DNA of 64,000 nucleotides from Scenedesmus sp. ARA3 (GCA_004335835.1 RWJK01001496.1:129119-193118); one strand, 5' to 3'. Counted from the first letter of the stretch, positions 45,575 to 59,198 are shown. Made by a program: numbers and translations. The notes: generated by a model from the sequence alone, not told the origin.

Positions 45575-46699
45575 AAGCAACAGCTCGACATTACACGGTG
45601 GCTGCAAGGGGAATTCTTGGAGCAGGGGCGTCTTTGCAGTTGACGATCTGCTCTGCACACATATCAGGTAGAGCAGAGCAGCGAGTAACTGTAAGCAAGC
45701 AACAAATGATTGGAAGTTAGCAGTAGGCTTGGTGTTCAGTATTGTTGCGTGTTGCATTTGCGCGCAGTCCTGCAAGTGACATTGCTTCTGGGGGCTACAG
45801 CATTCGACAGCAACATGTCCTTATGTTCTTATGGCTGCATGTGCTGAAGGTGCAATGTGGTGTGCACAACCCTTGCTCCAGCACCCCAAAACGCATGCTG
45901 CTTCTGAAGTCATGAGAATTGGTCGGTCATTATAAGATTTGATTGAGATGTGTTGAGTAAATGTATGCATTAGGGCGACTACTTGCAGGAGTGGAAAGGT
46001 TTACGCATCTTACTGATCTAGTGAGAGTTGCAGCATCTGCAACCGCCATGCGCAAGTGGCACACTGTGAGAAATGACGAGACAACGGGCATGAGTATAAC
46101 TTGCACGAAGCATCTTGAGTTGTGGTACAGCGAGCACCGTACTGGACTGCTGCCAGCTAGCAGCAGCTGGATGTTGCAGCTGCTCTGCCACACTGTGACA
46201 CTCTGTTAATCTGTGGGTTGGTGCACCACAGCTGCTGTATGCAAAAGGTATTTGGCGGTTTGTAAGATGCACTGGAACGAGTCTAGCTCCTTACGTCGGT
46301 TGTTGGATCTGCAAGCAGAGGCTATGGCTGGAACTGGTGGTGCTTGCTCCAGGCACAGCAACAGTTGATGAGGCACCCCATGTGACAGTCTGACAAGCGG
46401 ACAGCCCAAAGTGATATGCAGGTAGCCTCAAGACCTTCGTCAATTGTCGCTGACGAACACGAATGAAGAACGCAATCCTGCATGAGATGGTCCGCGTTCC
46501 CGCCTTCGTACTGTATCTTACTTCGGGCGAGCCCTGACGAGCTCCTCGTGCACTTTACTGATATAAGGAGACACACCATATTACTGCTTTTAAGTGCTGG
46601 GGTGCATGACACGAATATGACACAAGCAACACGCCTGGGTGCTGCTGTTCCTGGGTCCGACCTGCAAGACTAGCAGCAGGCCTGCTAGCAGGCCACGCA
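45575..46699. other. YPQQP gene 3' flank and spacer
   Basis: A TGTAA at 45690-45694 should end the YPQQP transcript. The rest has no supported ORF and no strong repeats; it should include the promoter of the HEAT-repeat gene. Confidence 0.45.
45690..45694 (+). terminator. Putative poly(A) signal TGTAA of the YPQQP gene
   Basis: About 116 nt past the stop codon on the coding strand. Confidence 0.5.
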
Positions 46700-49600
46700 A
46701 TGGACTCCTTGCTATGGGCTGAGGCAATCCCTGAAGATGCAAAGGAGGCACCTCAGGGACTCAAGCCCGAGGAGGAGATTGCACGCTTCACGGTATGGTA
46801 TGGTGCCAGCAGGCATTTGCTGCTGCTGTCACGTCACCACAGTGATTCTCACCCAACCGTGCAGTCACTGAGCAGCGGTGCAAAGTGTTGATAAACAACG
46901 GCACAGAAAGATATGCATGATGGACAGCATTGTAGTGCTTGGTGTGTTGCTGCCGACCCAAGGGCCCTGCAGCTGTCTTCACACACAAGCCACTGGGCTG
47001 TCCTGCAACAGGTTGATGAGCACTTGAATGAAGTGGAGCGCTGCAACCTCTTCCTGACTGGAGGCCATGCAGTTCAACAGCGGCGAGCAATCGAAAGGTG
47101 TGCACGTCTCTCAGCTTGCTTGCTGTTGAAGCCAAGTGTGCTGCAGCCCTGCACATCTGCATGCAGCCACATGGCAGGGCGGGTGTTGGCGCAGCTTGGG
47201 TGTTGCAATTGCTGGTGCTGAGCTGTGTGATGTGCGGGTGTTCCTTTCCTGCAGCCTGCCGCAGCTGCTCAAGGCCAAAGGGCGCGCTGCTTGGGAGGCT
47301 GTGCAGGCCAACCTGCTGCTCAGCCTGCAGAAGCTGGACCTGGACGCACAGGTGCAGCAAGCAGCAGCAAGCGCAGCCTGCCATGATGCCATACATGTTC
47401 TGCCAGGCAATTGTAACACGTGCATGGTACTGATGGGTTGCGCTCAAAGCAGAGACGGCGCAAAGCAACAATGTTTTCCTCCCATACAGCATGTAAACAA
47501 GAATATTTGTCCTACAGCAGTTGACGTGGCTGTTTTTCCTGCTGTGCTGGCTTGTTTCTCTGCAGCTTGCCACAGCTGACGCCCTTTCAGCAGCAGTGCA
47601 GCAGCGCGCACTACCAGCAGCAGATGTAGCAGACTGCCTGCTGCCATTGGCGCTGGCGAACACTCGGAGCAAGGATAAGACAGATGAGGTGAGTAGTTGA
47701 TGCAGTCGTCTGCTGGCTGGATGTCTTTTGGATGGTAACAACGCCGCACACAATACTTCAACACCAACATGGCATGTGCAGCTGAACAACAGTTCAATAC
47801 ACGGCAGTAGTCCAACTGCCAATGACCGCTGTGAACGGTGCGCATAACCCAAGCATGCATGCACATGTGCGGGTGCCAACAGCAAAGCCAACACTTGCCG
47901 CTGCGCTTGTTGCCTGTCCTGCAGGAGTCAGAGGCATGGCGGTTGCTGCTGCTGGACATGCTGCCGGTGCTGCCGCATGCGCACCTGCTGGATGCTGTGC
48001 TGCCGCTGGCGCTGGGCCAGGGCCAGGTCAATGAGCCAGTGGCCAGCAGGGTCAGCTGCTGCAGGCTGCTGGGGGCCATGGCACCACACCTGGTGAGCTA
48101 TTTGCAGTGTGTGGCTTCGCAGCAGTGATAGTCAGCCAGTATGTGTGCAGCAGCTGTGCGGTGGAGGCAGCACAGGCGGTGCTGTTTTCTGGGCAATGTG
48201 TCGTGGGGTGTGCTGTGGTGGCTGCAGGGGTTGAATGTACAAGCAGAAGCTGTGCAAACACCTTGTATTGACTACGTGCTCAGAGTGGCACACGGGAGAT
48301 GCCGTATTAGCAGCAGCAACAGCAACACCACCAGCAGCAGCAGCAGCAGCAGCTGGCCGTACTTTGCCTGGATATGGACAACAACCAAATGTGTATCGTG
48401 TCTGCCTTGCTGCAGGCACCAGCAGATGTATCTGCTAAGTTCGCACCTCAGTTGCTGGCAGCATGTCAAGACACAGACTACCAGGTGCACCACATGTAGT
48501 TACTGCTCGCAGTCGCCGCAGCAGCCACCAAAGCATTCAAAGTGTGTGACTGCGTGCTGCAAGCGGTAGAACTAGCCCGAAGCAGCTGCATATCCTGTAT
48601 GCAACAGCAGCTTGCTCTGACCCATATGAATGGCCCGGCTGCAGGTGCGCATTGCTGCAGCGCAGCAGCTGCCGGCGCTGGCGCGCGTGCTTGGTGCAGC
48701 AGCGGCAGTGTCTCAGGTGCTGCCTGAGCTGAAGGAGCTGCTAGAGGACGATGAGGTGCAGGTGAGGCCCAGCGCCTGCTGCATGTGCTGGCGGAATGCG
48801 CACAATGTTGTTCAGCGCGCACCAGCCTGCGTAAGAGGCTGTGCCGGATGCCACAGCAACCTGCTGTGCCTCCAGCAGAGCAGCATGTACTGGTTAGGTA
48901 GTGGCCAGCACAGGGAAAGGTCCATGCTTCCAGCATGTATCTCTTGTTGCATGTCCTGCAGGCACGAGTAGCAGGCCTGCCGTGTGTAACGTTGCCCACC
49001 TTGTTATATGTCCTGCAGGTACGAGTAGCAGGCCTGTCGGGCCTGGTGGCGCTGTGCCAGCTGCTGCCAGGGGATGCTCAGGTGGCACACATGCTGCCGC
49101 TGGTGCGGCGCCACATGCAGCCCCTGGAGCTGGCACTGCCGCTGCAGCGGGCACTCGCAGCAGCTTTCCCGAATCTCCTAGCCGCGGTACGTGTTACCTC
49201 TGTTCACGTGATTGGGCTGACCTTGCCTACCAGCCAGTGCTGCTTGATGTGCTCTATGTGTTACAGTGACCTGTGCAGCACTGGAACTGTGCCTCAGCAA
49301 ACCTGCTCCTTCGTGGCATGTGTCACTCAACGGCTCTGTTGCCTCCTGGCAGGTGCGGAATGATTTGGAGCCATCAGACGCTGGACTGCTGTACAGCTGC
49401 TTCAGGTATGCAGCAGCAGGTCGATTATTCACCTTGCATGCATGCTTCCAGTGAGCTGGGCATGCACTGTATCTGGGGACCAGCTTCATGATGCAGCAGT
49501 GCGACTGCTTGGTGTCCAGCAGCACATCAAAGTGCACTGGGGTATAGTAGCCATGCCAGTGCCGCTCTGGCCGTGCAAAGGGAAAGTGCCTGTGGCAGTC

Positions 49601-52600
49601 AGCAGTATTGGATTGTCAGGATCCCTGCTCACGTGTTGTCCTTGTTGTCGCTGATGCTGCGCTACCCTGCCAGGCACCTTGCTGCGCGTGCTGATGTCGA
49701 GCTGCGGCGGCTTTGTGCGTCGCGGCTGCCTGCGCTGATGGCGTCACCACTGCCTGGCAGCAGCGCCTCGTACCTGCACGACACCTGGACAGATCTAGCG
49801 CTGGACCATGACATGCAGGTACGTGTGTGAACGGAAGCCACCTGCAGGTGGATGGTGGATGGTGTTATGCATGCGCCGCACGGTGTCACACAGTGTGCCA
49901 TGCTAGATGGCAGCGCATATCTGGCTTTGGATTGACAAGGTGTACAAGTGGGCAGTTGCAGTAGCACTGGCATCGTCCTATTTTCCAATTAACGGCTAAA
50001 TGTCCACCGCTGCTGTGCAGGTGCGCGTGGCCATTGCCAGCCAGCTGCACCTTGTGGCTGCCATTGTCGCGCCAGCTGAGGCCAGCCGCCTGCTGCTGCG
50101 GCCGCTGGTGGCGCTGCTGCGCGACGGCTGCCCTGCGGTGCGGCAGGCGCTGCTGCCAGGGCTTGGGCAGACGCTGCAGGTGCGATGCAGCAGTGTGTTG
50201 TGGTGAGCATATGTGCGGTACGCAGCCAGTGCTCAGCTGATGTCAGCAGGTCAAAGCTTCTGGCAAGCCAACACACACTGGCTACTACTAGCGCTAAGCA
50301 CTTTTACTCCTGACGGTGCAGAGGTGGTCTTCATACGTATGGATTGCCAGGCAAAATGTGCAGTGCAGCACAACAGCCAAGACCACGATCTGTATATGCT
50401 GCTTGTCACATGCCTGCAGGTGCTGTCTGGTGCTGACGTGATGCACAAGGACGCAGTGGCCTCAGACGTGCACCAGGCGCTGGTTGCGCTGGCCGGCAGC
50501 ATCGCCAGCAACTGGCGCTGCCAGCAGCACCTGGCTGCAGCCATCCCTGCCCTGCCTGGCCTGCTGGGGCAGGACGTGCTGTGCGAGCACTGGGCGCCGT
50601 ATTCCTTCGACCTTCTGCTGACTGGTGAGCTGCGCAGCTGCAGCCTGGCTGCAGGATACGACAAAGTGACATGTAGACGAGCCCTGTTGCAGGCCAGAGT
50701 GTCGGCATACACGATTGGGTGTCGTGCGGTTCACTCATTCAGCACTGTCGTTGCCGCTGCTGCAGGTGCCGCGTGTGTGAAGCCTGCCGCGGCGTCCAGC
50801 GTGGCGCACCTGCTGCACAGCTGCCGGCGCGAGCGGCCGCGCACGGAGCTGTACTGCAGGATCATACGCGAGCTGGCCTGGGGCAGGTCTTGCTGGGCGC
50901 GCCTGGCCTACACACAGGTGGGGGCTAGCTGCAGCCTGCTGGCGGTGGGCCCTGCTGCTTTTACGATTGTGTGCACTGTGAAGGACCGCCGTGGCATGTT
51001 GTATGTGTCCGGCATGGTGCATGTCGAGCAGTATGCTACACCTGCCTGCAGTACAGCTGCTGCCAGCAGAGGTGCACACTTGTTGGCTAAGAGATTGAGC
51101 TGCAGTGCATGTGTCGCCCTGTCTGCCGTTGTCTATTATTCCACTGCTGCGCCGCAGCTGGTGGTTGCTGCGCTGCCGCTGTTCAGCTGCCGCTGGGTGA
51201 AGGAGCACCTGTTGGAGGGCGTGCTGGGGCTGCTCGGCGACGGCGTGCCCAACGTGCGGCTGGCGGCGCTGGGGCTGCTGCCAGCGCTGAAGCAGACGAT
51301 ACGGCTGCCCGAGGATGTGGAGCGGCTGGTGAGGCGGCGGCTGGCTGGTTAGTTGCGTGCAACAGCTCGGCGCTGCTCTCTGGCATGTTGCTGCTAAAGC
51401 AAAGTGAAGAAAGGGGGGGGTACATTTGTCTGCTGCTCCGCTGCTGCAGGTTCGGTGAGCAGGTCCGCAGATGTAAGGCTGGACAAGGTGATGCTGTTTT
51501 CCGTGATAGAGCAACATGCAGCACAAGCAACAACACGGACTGCCTTGCTGAGCATGAGCTGCTGTGCCTGCTGACTGCGCCGCCTGCCGCGGCAGGAGCA
51601 CCTCAACAGCGCCATGAGCAACCTCATGACGGACAATGACAGGGACGTCTCTCACGCCGCACGCACCGTGCATGACACCTTCAAGCGCACAGCCCTGCGC
51701 GTGACGGGCGGCGCCGGGCTGCTGGAGATGAACGGCTCTTCATCAGGTGAGGGACAATACGCAGCGTGCACTGTGTCATAGTTCCAATAGGCCTGTCCTT
51801 GCTGCTTTGACTTGCTTGGAGTCTCATCTTGCTCACTGCAGCTGTTGCTAGCTCCCCAACCAGCAAGCTCGGCCTTGTTCACTGAAATTAGGAGTGCCCT
51901 GCTCAGGTACAGCCGTGACCGGTCTGCGAGATTGCTGACTGCAGCTGCTGCTTGCATATGTGTGGCTGCCTGCACAGGTGCTGCTGACTTTGAGGCTGCC
52001 GATCATGCCAAAGAGGAGGCGGAGGTAGATCTGACGCTGTCACAGGAGGAGATGGAGAAGTGAGTGCTTCAGGCGGCTCAGCTGCAAGCGTGATGGCTAG
52101 CACAGCATCAGGCTGGTTCAAACGGCTCCTGACCTGCAAGCAGATGTTGTATGCGACAGTGTCACGCTGCCATGGCAGTTGGTGTGCTGATGCACCTGCC
52201 AATGCAGCATTGCAATATGTACTGTCCCTTTCACTGCTGTTGGTTGGCTGCTGTGCTTCGGCCACTGATTGCCCTCCACTGCCTTGTTGGCTGCTTTTGC
52301 TCACTGCGCAGGCTGCGTATAGAATGGTGCACCTCTGCACCTGACCGGCGAGGCAGGCGGCTGGGCCTTCCACCTGAGCCAGGCAACAGCGGCAGCGGCA
52401 GCCTTGGGGTTGCCATGCGCAGGAACAACAGCAGAGGCAGGGACGGCAACAGCGGCAGCGGCGGCGGCAGCGTCAGCAGCAACAGCAGTAGCAGCAACAG
52501 AGGCAGCTTGGAGTTTGCCAGCAGCAGAGCTGCAGCTGGCGCAGCAGCTGGGAGCTGGTCTGCAGGCGCAGGCTATGACTCGAGGCGCTCTGCTGCTGCT

Positions 52601-53431
52601 GGCACTGGTGTAGCAGGCAGCGGCAGCAGTCCGGCTGCCGCAGCAGCTGCAGGGTCGCTGTCGCTGCGAGCGCTGGTGAGTGCGTCTGCAGCCTTTTCAA
52701 GGCCTGCCTTTGGACCTGGCAGCAGCGGCAGCAGCAGTGCCAGCAGCAGTAGAGTCGCTGGTGCAGTGAGCGCAGGCATCAGTTCTCCCAGGCACCCATC
52801 AAGCAGCAGCAGCAGCTACTTGGCTGCAGGCAGCGTTACATCACCAAAGGGCCTGGGTGCTGGTGCTGGCAGTGTGTTTAGTCCAAGTGCTGGCAGTGGC
52901 AGCAGTGGTGCGGCGAGCCTACAGTCTCCAACAGGGTCAACGTTATCGTCAAATCTGCGGCTGCCAGTTCTTGCTGGCTCGCCCAAAGCAGCAGCTTCCA
53001 GCAGTAGCAGCAGTAGCAGCAGCAGCAGCCTTGCTGGCTTTGGTGCATCGCGCCTAGGGGCAGCAGGGGTGCCAGCTGCTGTGGCTGGGTATGGCGGCAG
53101 TTTGGTGTCTCCGCAGGGGCCTGGCAGCACAGCTAGGGCAGGAGCTGCAGCTGCAGCTGCTGCTAGTGCAGGCGGCTTGTTCAGACGAACTGCAAGTGAA
53201 GGCTTAGGCAAGACCAGTAGCAGCAGCAGCAACCCAAGCAGTGGCGGGCGAGTGGGTAGCCTAGCTAGCAGCAGCAGCAGTACCACGACAGCGGCAGCCA
53301 AGGCATTTGGGAGCAGCACTTCAGTGGCTGTTGGTTCAGCCAAGCAGCAAGCTGGCATCGGCAGTAGCAGCAAACTTTTAGGGCCACAAAGCAGCTCGTC
53401 TAGCAGTGCAGTGGCAAGACGGTTCAGGTAG
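46700..53431 (+). CDS. HEAT-repeat protein, PP4R1 / PP2A-A scaffold-like, with Ser-rich tail
   Basis: Seventeen exons in phase: 46700-46792, 47012-47097, 47255-47351, 47566-47688, 47925-48092, 48416-48484, 48645-48761, 49019-49186, 49353-49405, 49674-49818, 50021-50179, 50420-50624, 50766-50917, 51158-51328, 51596-51746, 51978-52059 and 52312-53431, giving 1052 residues. The first ~680 are helical HEAT-type repeats: VRIAAAQQLPALARVLG, VRVAGLSGLVALCQLLP, VRVAIASQLHLVAAIVAP, VRLAALGLLPALKQTIRLP. Exon borders often fall at the VR start of a repeat. Such scaffolds hold PP4 or PP2A catalytic subunits and choose targets. DNDRDVSHAARTVHDTF followed by an acidic linker resembles PP4R1, but the assignment to PP4 rather than PP2A is tentative. 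The last ~370 residues are Ser/Gly/Ala-rich with scattered Arg and SP sites, likely disordered and phosphorylated. Confidence 0.85.
48951..49050 (+). repeat. Duplicated 3' splice site in the HEAT-repeat gene
   Basis: TGTCCTGCAGGYACGAGTAG and the next codons GCAGGCCTG occur twice, 57 bp apart. The first acceptor is at 48960-48961, the second at 49017-49018. The frame between them is open, so use of the first would add 19 residues. Confidence 0.7.
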
Positions 53432-53904
53432 TGGCAGTGAGGGCCACTCCTGCTGCTACCGGTTGGTTGCCTGCTTGGCGGCTGGTTTAGGTCATAGTGC
53501 TACGTGGCACCCTCACAGCAGTAGCTGTGACTGCATGTGCTGCATCGGGATTCTATTTCATGTACACATGTGCAGCCAGCTGTGAGGGGTCGCGCTCCAG
53601 CGTGTTGAAAGACAGTGTCCTGCATGCAGTCTGGCTTGCGATCCAAAAACAGAGCGCCTATTGCACCAGACCCAACATTGCGGGCATATGCACATGCATG
53701 CTTTTGGTTAAAGTGCCTTACAACGCAATGAGGGTGCGAGTGCCCTAGCCTAACGTGAGTGCTAGTTTGAAATGTTGTCACAATACCTCTGACAGAACAC
53801 TGAACCCTAGCAGCTGCCAACACTTTCATCAAGGCACCAAGTTCCTTGAAGAAGCCTTCTCAGTCAGGAAAGCAAGCAGCTTACTGCTGGAGGCAACCAT
53901 CACC
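53432..53904. other. Spacer, HEAT-repeat gene to bZIP gene
   Basis: No supported ORF. No TGTAA is seen, so the end of the HEAT gene transcript is unclear. It should also include the bZIP promoter and 5' UTR. Confidence 0.4.
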
Positions 53905-55978
53905 ATGAGTGATATCATAAGTTCAGCAGCCTACAAACCACAGGCAGCAGAGCAGGAGCAGCAGCAACAGCAGCTGCAACCAGGTGTGGGTGAGCTTGAG
54001 GACGTACAAAGCCCCCTGCAGGTATGTTGGCACCTTCACGGAAGCAACCTACACGCATTGGCAGACGGACAGAGACCAAATTGTTCGCGTGTCGTATTCT
54101 TCTGCTGCTGCTGCTGCACTTGCATGCTGGTACCTTGGTGCAGGGTGCTGCGCCTTCCGAGCAGCTTAGATGTCAGGCCATACACCAGCAGCTATTGCTA
54201 CAGAATTTATTGCGGACGTACGGTCAAGCTGGCGCACAGCCTGCTGTGAGCGTGGCCCTGAGATCAGCCTTGCGCGAGGCAGGCATCAGCACCACGAATG
54301 GAAACTATCTTGCGATTATCCAGTCGCTGAACGGGCAGGTGCTGCCAGCGCTGTCTCCACAGTTCATTACAGCACAGCCAGTCAGTGCCCAGGCAGTGTT
54401 GGCCCTACAACAGCAGCCACAGCCCGATCCCGACAACTCAACGCAGCTGGCTGCACTGTTGGCAGCCATGGATGAGTCAAGTGCCAGGTGGGCAGCAGCT
54501 GAGTGTGCTTAGCCCAGCTGAGCCCCACTAATTGACTGCTTGCACACAAATTGCTCTCTGCTGCTTTGGGTGGCAGTGGCCGGCCTCATCTGTAAGCTGC
54601 TCTGTAGCAGGGCACCTGGCAGAACCGCTGAGCAGTCATGAAATAAGCACAGCAATTTCTACCAGCGAGGGCCTGAGCAGGCTAGTCAGCCTCCAACTCA
54701 GCTTGTATCTGTCTCACATGGCAGCGAGTGTGAAGCCAGCCAGCTGAGTACACAAACAGCACACAAACAGCTTGTGCAGCTATGACCAAGTGCCCATGTG
54801 TGTTGGTCGTTCCATTTGATATGCTTCCAGTGGTTGCAACACATGCGTCAATGTACAATCTTGTGCTGCAGGCACATCCCAACCAGGGCGGCGCTGCAGG
54901 CCTTAGGCATTGTCCGCGGCAAAGTCAGCAAGGTGCAGGGCGCTGCTGCTTCGCAAATCGCAGCATCAGCGTCACATGCAGGTGTGTGGCACACGGCTCG
55001 ACGGCCGGGAACTCAGCGGCAGTTTACTGGCAGCGGTTTGCTCAACGGTTATAACAGCTGTCGACACATTCACGCACTCTCACACAAATGATGTGCGCAT
55101 GCTGAAGGCGCGGGCTTCCGACATTTGTCAACTCATCAGGCAATGACCTTGGAGATTCCGAGCAACAACATCTACATTTTGTAGGATAATGTACACAATG
55201 TGTGCCATCACTTTTTATGTTGTTGCTGCCCCCTGTTGTGTGCTGCAGCTGTTGCCGCAGCTGTTGCTGCAGGTGGCGATGCAGCTGCTGCTGCAGAGGA
55301 GGGCGCCGCTCTCCCTACAGCAGACCCTGCGTCAGCCACCGTGTCAGCAGCAGCAGCAGCAGTGAGTGATGGCGGGATGGAGGTCCGTTGTGGTGGCCAC
55401 GCCACCACGCGTGAGAAGAACAGGCAGGCGCAGCAGCGCTTCAGGCAGCGGCAGAAAGACCGTATACATGAGCTGGAGGCAGTGAACAGGGCGCTGCAGG
55501 AACAGGTGCGCTGCTTTCAGTTGTGCCATTACTTCTGTGCTGCGCTGTAGCATGCAGCAGCCGCAGCAGCTGCTGCTTGTGCCAGGGAGTGCCGGCTTTT
55601 CGATTCAATGTGTGGGCTGGCTGCTGAGCTTATGTCCTCAACCTGTGGCTTGTTGCGCAAACATTTTGATGTACCAATGGCTACTGAAGCTGACATGTGA
55701 CTGCTCTGCCTGCCTGCTGCTGTGCCTGCCTGCTGCTCTGCCTGCCTGCCGCTGCCCTGCCGCAGCTGGCGCAGCGCAACCAGCAGCTGGCAGATGCCAC
55801 GCGGGAGGTGCTGCTGCTGCGGTCACAGCTGGAAGGCCAGGGGCAGCTGCTGGACACTGAGCAGCAGCAGCAGCAGCAGCAGCAGGAAGAGGAGCAGGAT
55901 GAGCCGGGGGAGGAAGAGGAGCAGCGCCAGCAGCAGCAGCAGGAAGAGGAGCAGGCTGTGCTGCAGGTGGATTTGTGA
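53905..55978 (+). CDS. bZIP transcription factor
   Basis: Five exons in phase: 53905-54021, 54144-54487, 54872-54981, 55249-55505 and 55766-55978, giving 346 residues. The basic region lies near residues 244-262, REKNRQAQQRFRQRQKDRI, with the canonical N-x7-R spacing. The leucine zipper is split by the last intron and has heptad Leu/Val positions in HELEAVNRALQEQ and LAQRNQQLADATREV, then LLLRSQLEGQ. The Gln-Gln-Arg-Phe core is like algal and Pap1-like bZIPs rather than the plant NREAARKSR type. The N-terminal part has a Gln-rich segment and a conserved-looking helical stretch (QAIHQQLLLQNLLRTYG). The C-terminus is a Glu/Gln tail that may activate transcription. Such factors bind palindromic DNA as dimers in the nucleus. 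The targets are unknown. Confidence 0.9.
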
Positions 55979-58142
55979 AGGGCAGCTTGCGCGCAGCGAG
56001 GTAGAGATTCCAAGATTCTGAGAATCTTTGCTGCCGCAGCCCAGCTGCTGGTACTGCTGGCAAGCAGCACCTGACACCATGGCAACGCAGTGATGTGGGC
56101 AATTTTGTTGGCTCTGCTCTGTGCCATCTGTAGCACTTCGAGGCAATCTGAAGTATGGGCAGCTGTTCTACTAGGCAGGCAGCACTGGCCAGGCGGCTGC
56201 TGTGCAGAGCCGCTGGTGTCTTGTTTCTTGCTAGCAGTCAGCTGCATGAGCATTGAGAGCTGGTGTTAGCTGGTGTGAGCTGGTGTGAGAGAGTGTGAAT
56301 TGGGCAGGCAGGGCAGGGATTGTTGGTGTTGCGTGTGCTGCAGCATCAATGCCTGTGGAGATGCATGAGTCGCAGGGTGTGCAAGAACAGCTGGGGGAAA
56401 GGAAGATGTTGCGCGCAGTTGTCACAGTTGCTTGAACTGAGGTAGTTTTGCGGCTGGGTTGCGGCCCTGATTTATATACATGGTGCGCAGTGCATGCTCA
56501 CTTGATCAATCTGTTTTCTTCTATGCACGTCTGTTCTGTCGTAGGGCTGCACCAATGTTCATCTACGCAGTCAATGCTGCCTGTTGTCTTGTCTCGCCAC
56601 ATCCGCTCAACCTCAAATGGCATTGCGGCTTGATAGCTGCACGCGCTGTCTGCAGACCGCAGCGAGTGTTCGAGGGTTTAAGGTCCGTAAGGTTGTAAGC
56701 ATAAGAATGCTTGTTACAGTTGCTTGTTCCAGTTCCAGTTACAGTTGTGGGTGTGTGATGCCTTGGCGGGTAATGCATGTACATGCGCGCCCAGCTGCAT
56801 CACAGCAGCGTTTGAGCTGCATGAACCAACAGCTGTGCGTATTGTTACCTGAAGCTATATTTGATCGCCATTTGACCGTCAGGTGGTGATGCATTGACGC
56901 TAATGGTATGGTGCGTTTTAAATTTCAATGCTGCAGCCGTCAGCTGCCTTCGCCTTTGAAGACTGCGGTGTCTTGATCAGCATACTTTGGTGGCCCCATT
57001 TTAGGTGCCTTGGCACATGTGTCAGCTGCCAAAGGGCTGTTTTGTTGCTGATGATATGGTCCACAGCTGATGTATGTCTGCAACGCGCACAACGTGACTA
57101 CGCTGGTTTGAGTGTAGGGTTTAATTAGCACACACCAGATATCTGGTGAGTGATCAATGACTCACAACTCATCTGCGCTGGCCTCAAAGACATCATATCA
57201 CTCGCATACTTTGATTCGATTAAAAGCAGCTAGATCTATCAATGTTATAGCAGTCTGGGTGGGCGTGCTGCGTAGCTGTCATGAGCAGTACTGTAGTTGA
57301 AGGGTGCAGGTCTGTGTCGATGTGTAACGTTAGAAACTTGGTAAACTGCCAGTGCCCGTCTGCCAGCTGACGACAGGCTGATTGGGCAACCAGCTAGCCA
57401 CCAAGCACGTTGCACCTGGCAGCCATACATAGCTACGCTGTGCAGCTCAACAAGACAATGGCAGGCAACTCAGAAATTGGACCACACTTGGCTCAGGCAG
57501 CAGCTGCTGCAGGCAGCAGCTGCAGCCCCAGTCTGTGTTGGCCAGACAGCTAACAGTCTTGATGCCGGGTAATCACACAACTTGATAGTAACAAAACCAA
57601 ACAAGTCTGGCCGGTCCCGGCTTGCTAGTGGTGCCAGAATGGCGGTCCAAATTACCAATCACTCACCAACAACCCAAACAGGCAGGCCGCAACCGAAGAC
57701 AGCCAGTCAGTTGGCCAGCAAGCAATTCTTTATACAGCGGCCGTAACTGTACAGAGAGCACTGTGCACCCGAGCCAGCCCACAGACCGCCCCACGCTAGC
57801 CAACCTTGTCAACCAGTGTGTTATGACGTTATAACTTGTTATCGGTCGATGCTACATCAGCACACAATTGCCAACATTTCACTTCATATCAACGCCGCAC
57901 TAGCTGGTCACACAAACATAGATGGAAGCCTCTTCACAGAACGTGATTGTGTCCACATCAATCCAGACGATAAAAACGGTTTCTATGTAATTACGGTTCA
58001 TCTGCTCTGCCAGACACACATCACACTCACAAACACACCACTACGCGGAAACTTGCCCCCAATCACAACACCATATTAGTTGTGTTGAGCCAGCACGCCT
58101 GGCACCCCTCACAGCAACCACGAGCAGCACACAGCCCAGCAG
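55979..58142. other. bZIP 3' flank and spacer
   Basis: A TGTAA at 56694-56698 is the likely poly(A) signal of the bZIP gene. The stretch 56900-58080 is AT-richer and nearly free of CTG repeats. It holds no supported gene and no clear repeat. Confidence 0.45.
56694..56698 (+). terminator. Putative poly(A) signal TGTAA of the bZIP gene
   Basis: First TGTAA on the coding strand, about 715 nt past the stop. Confidence 0.4.
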
Positions 58143-58524
58143 CTACTGGGGTGCCTGGCTGGCAGCTGCCTCAGCTGCTGCAGCAGTATCTGGCGCTGCA
58201 GCCGGTGCTGCAGGCGCAGCAACGGGCGCAGGCGCAGGCGCAGCAGCAGCTGCTGCTGGCGCCACTGGTGGCATCACTGCAGTCGGCGACTGCCGCCGCT
58301 GCTGCTGCTGCTGCTGAGCAGCCGTGGCAGCTGCTGCAGAGGCAGCACGCGGCGATCCTGCCGCCGCTGCAGCTGCTGCGGTTGCTGCTGTGGCCTCTGC
58401 TTGTACTGCTTGCGCCAGCCAGTTGCTGAGGCTGCCTACCCGGTGCGTGGCACCAGGGCCAGCCGCAGGAGCACCTGCTGCTGCTGCTGCTGCTGCTGCC
58501 ACATCAGCAGGAGGCTTTGGTAGC

Positions 58525-58556
<32 letters not shown>

Positions 58557-59164
58557 TGCCGGCACCACCACTGCAGGTGGAGGTGGCATGTTTGTCACTA
58601 TGCTGCCTGCTGCAGCAGGTGGTGCCTCCTTGGGTGCTGCCACAGGTGCTGCTGCTGCTGCTGCTGGTGGTGGTGCTGCTGCAGGTGTGACATCCAATGC
58701 CTCTTGCAGGGCAGCAGTGAATGAGCCTGGCGCAAACTGCTGCGGCGCTGCGGCAGCAGCTGGTGCTGCCTGTTGGCTGGCCGCAGGTGCTGCTGGTGCG
58801 GGTGTTGGCTGTGCTGCTGCTGCTGCTGCTGGTGTGGGTGTGCTGACTGCACTGCCCTGAGCAGGAGCAGCAGCAGCAGCAGCAGCACCGGCAGCAGCTG
58901 CTGCTGGTGCAGCAGCAGCAATGCCTGCTGCTGGCGGCCTGGGGCCAACAGCAACACCAGCCAGCATAGGCTGGCGTGTAGCCTGCTGCTGCTGCTGCTG
59001 CTGCTGCTGTGCCTGGGCTGCTGCAGCAGCTGCCGCCAATGCTGCAGCCTGGCTGCCGTTGGCTGCTGCTGCTGCTGCTGTGCCAGCTGGCATTTGGCCT
59101 GGCAGTACAACTTGCACAGCTCCTAATGCTGCTGGTGGTGGCAGTACAGTTGCCGGTGCTTGCT

Positions 59165-59198
<34 letters not shown>

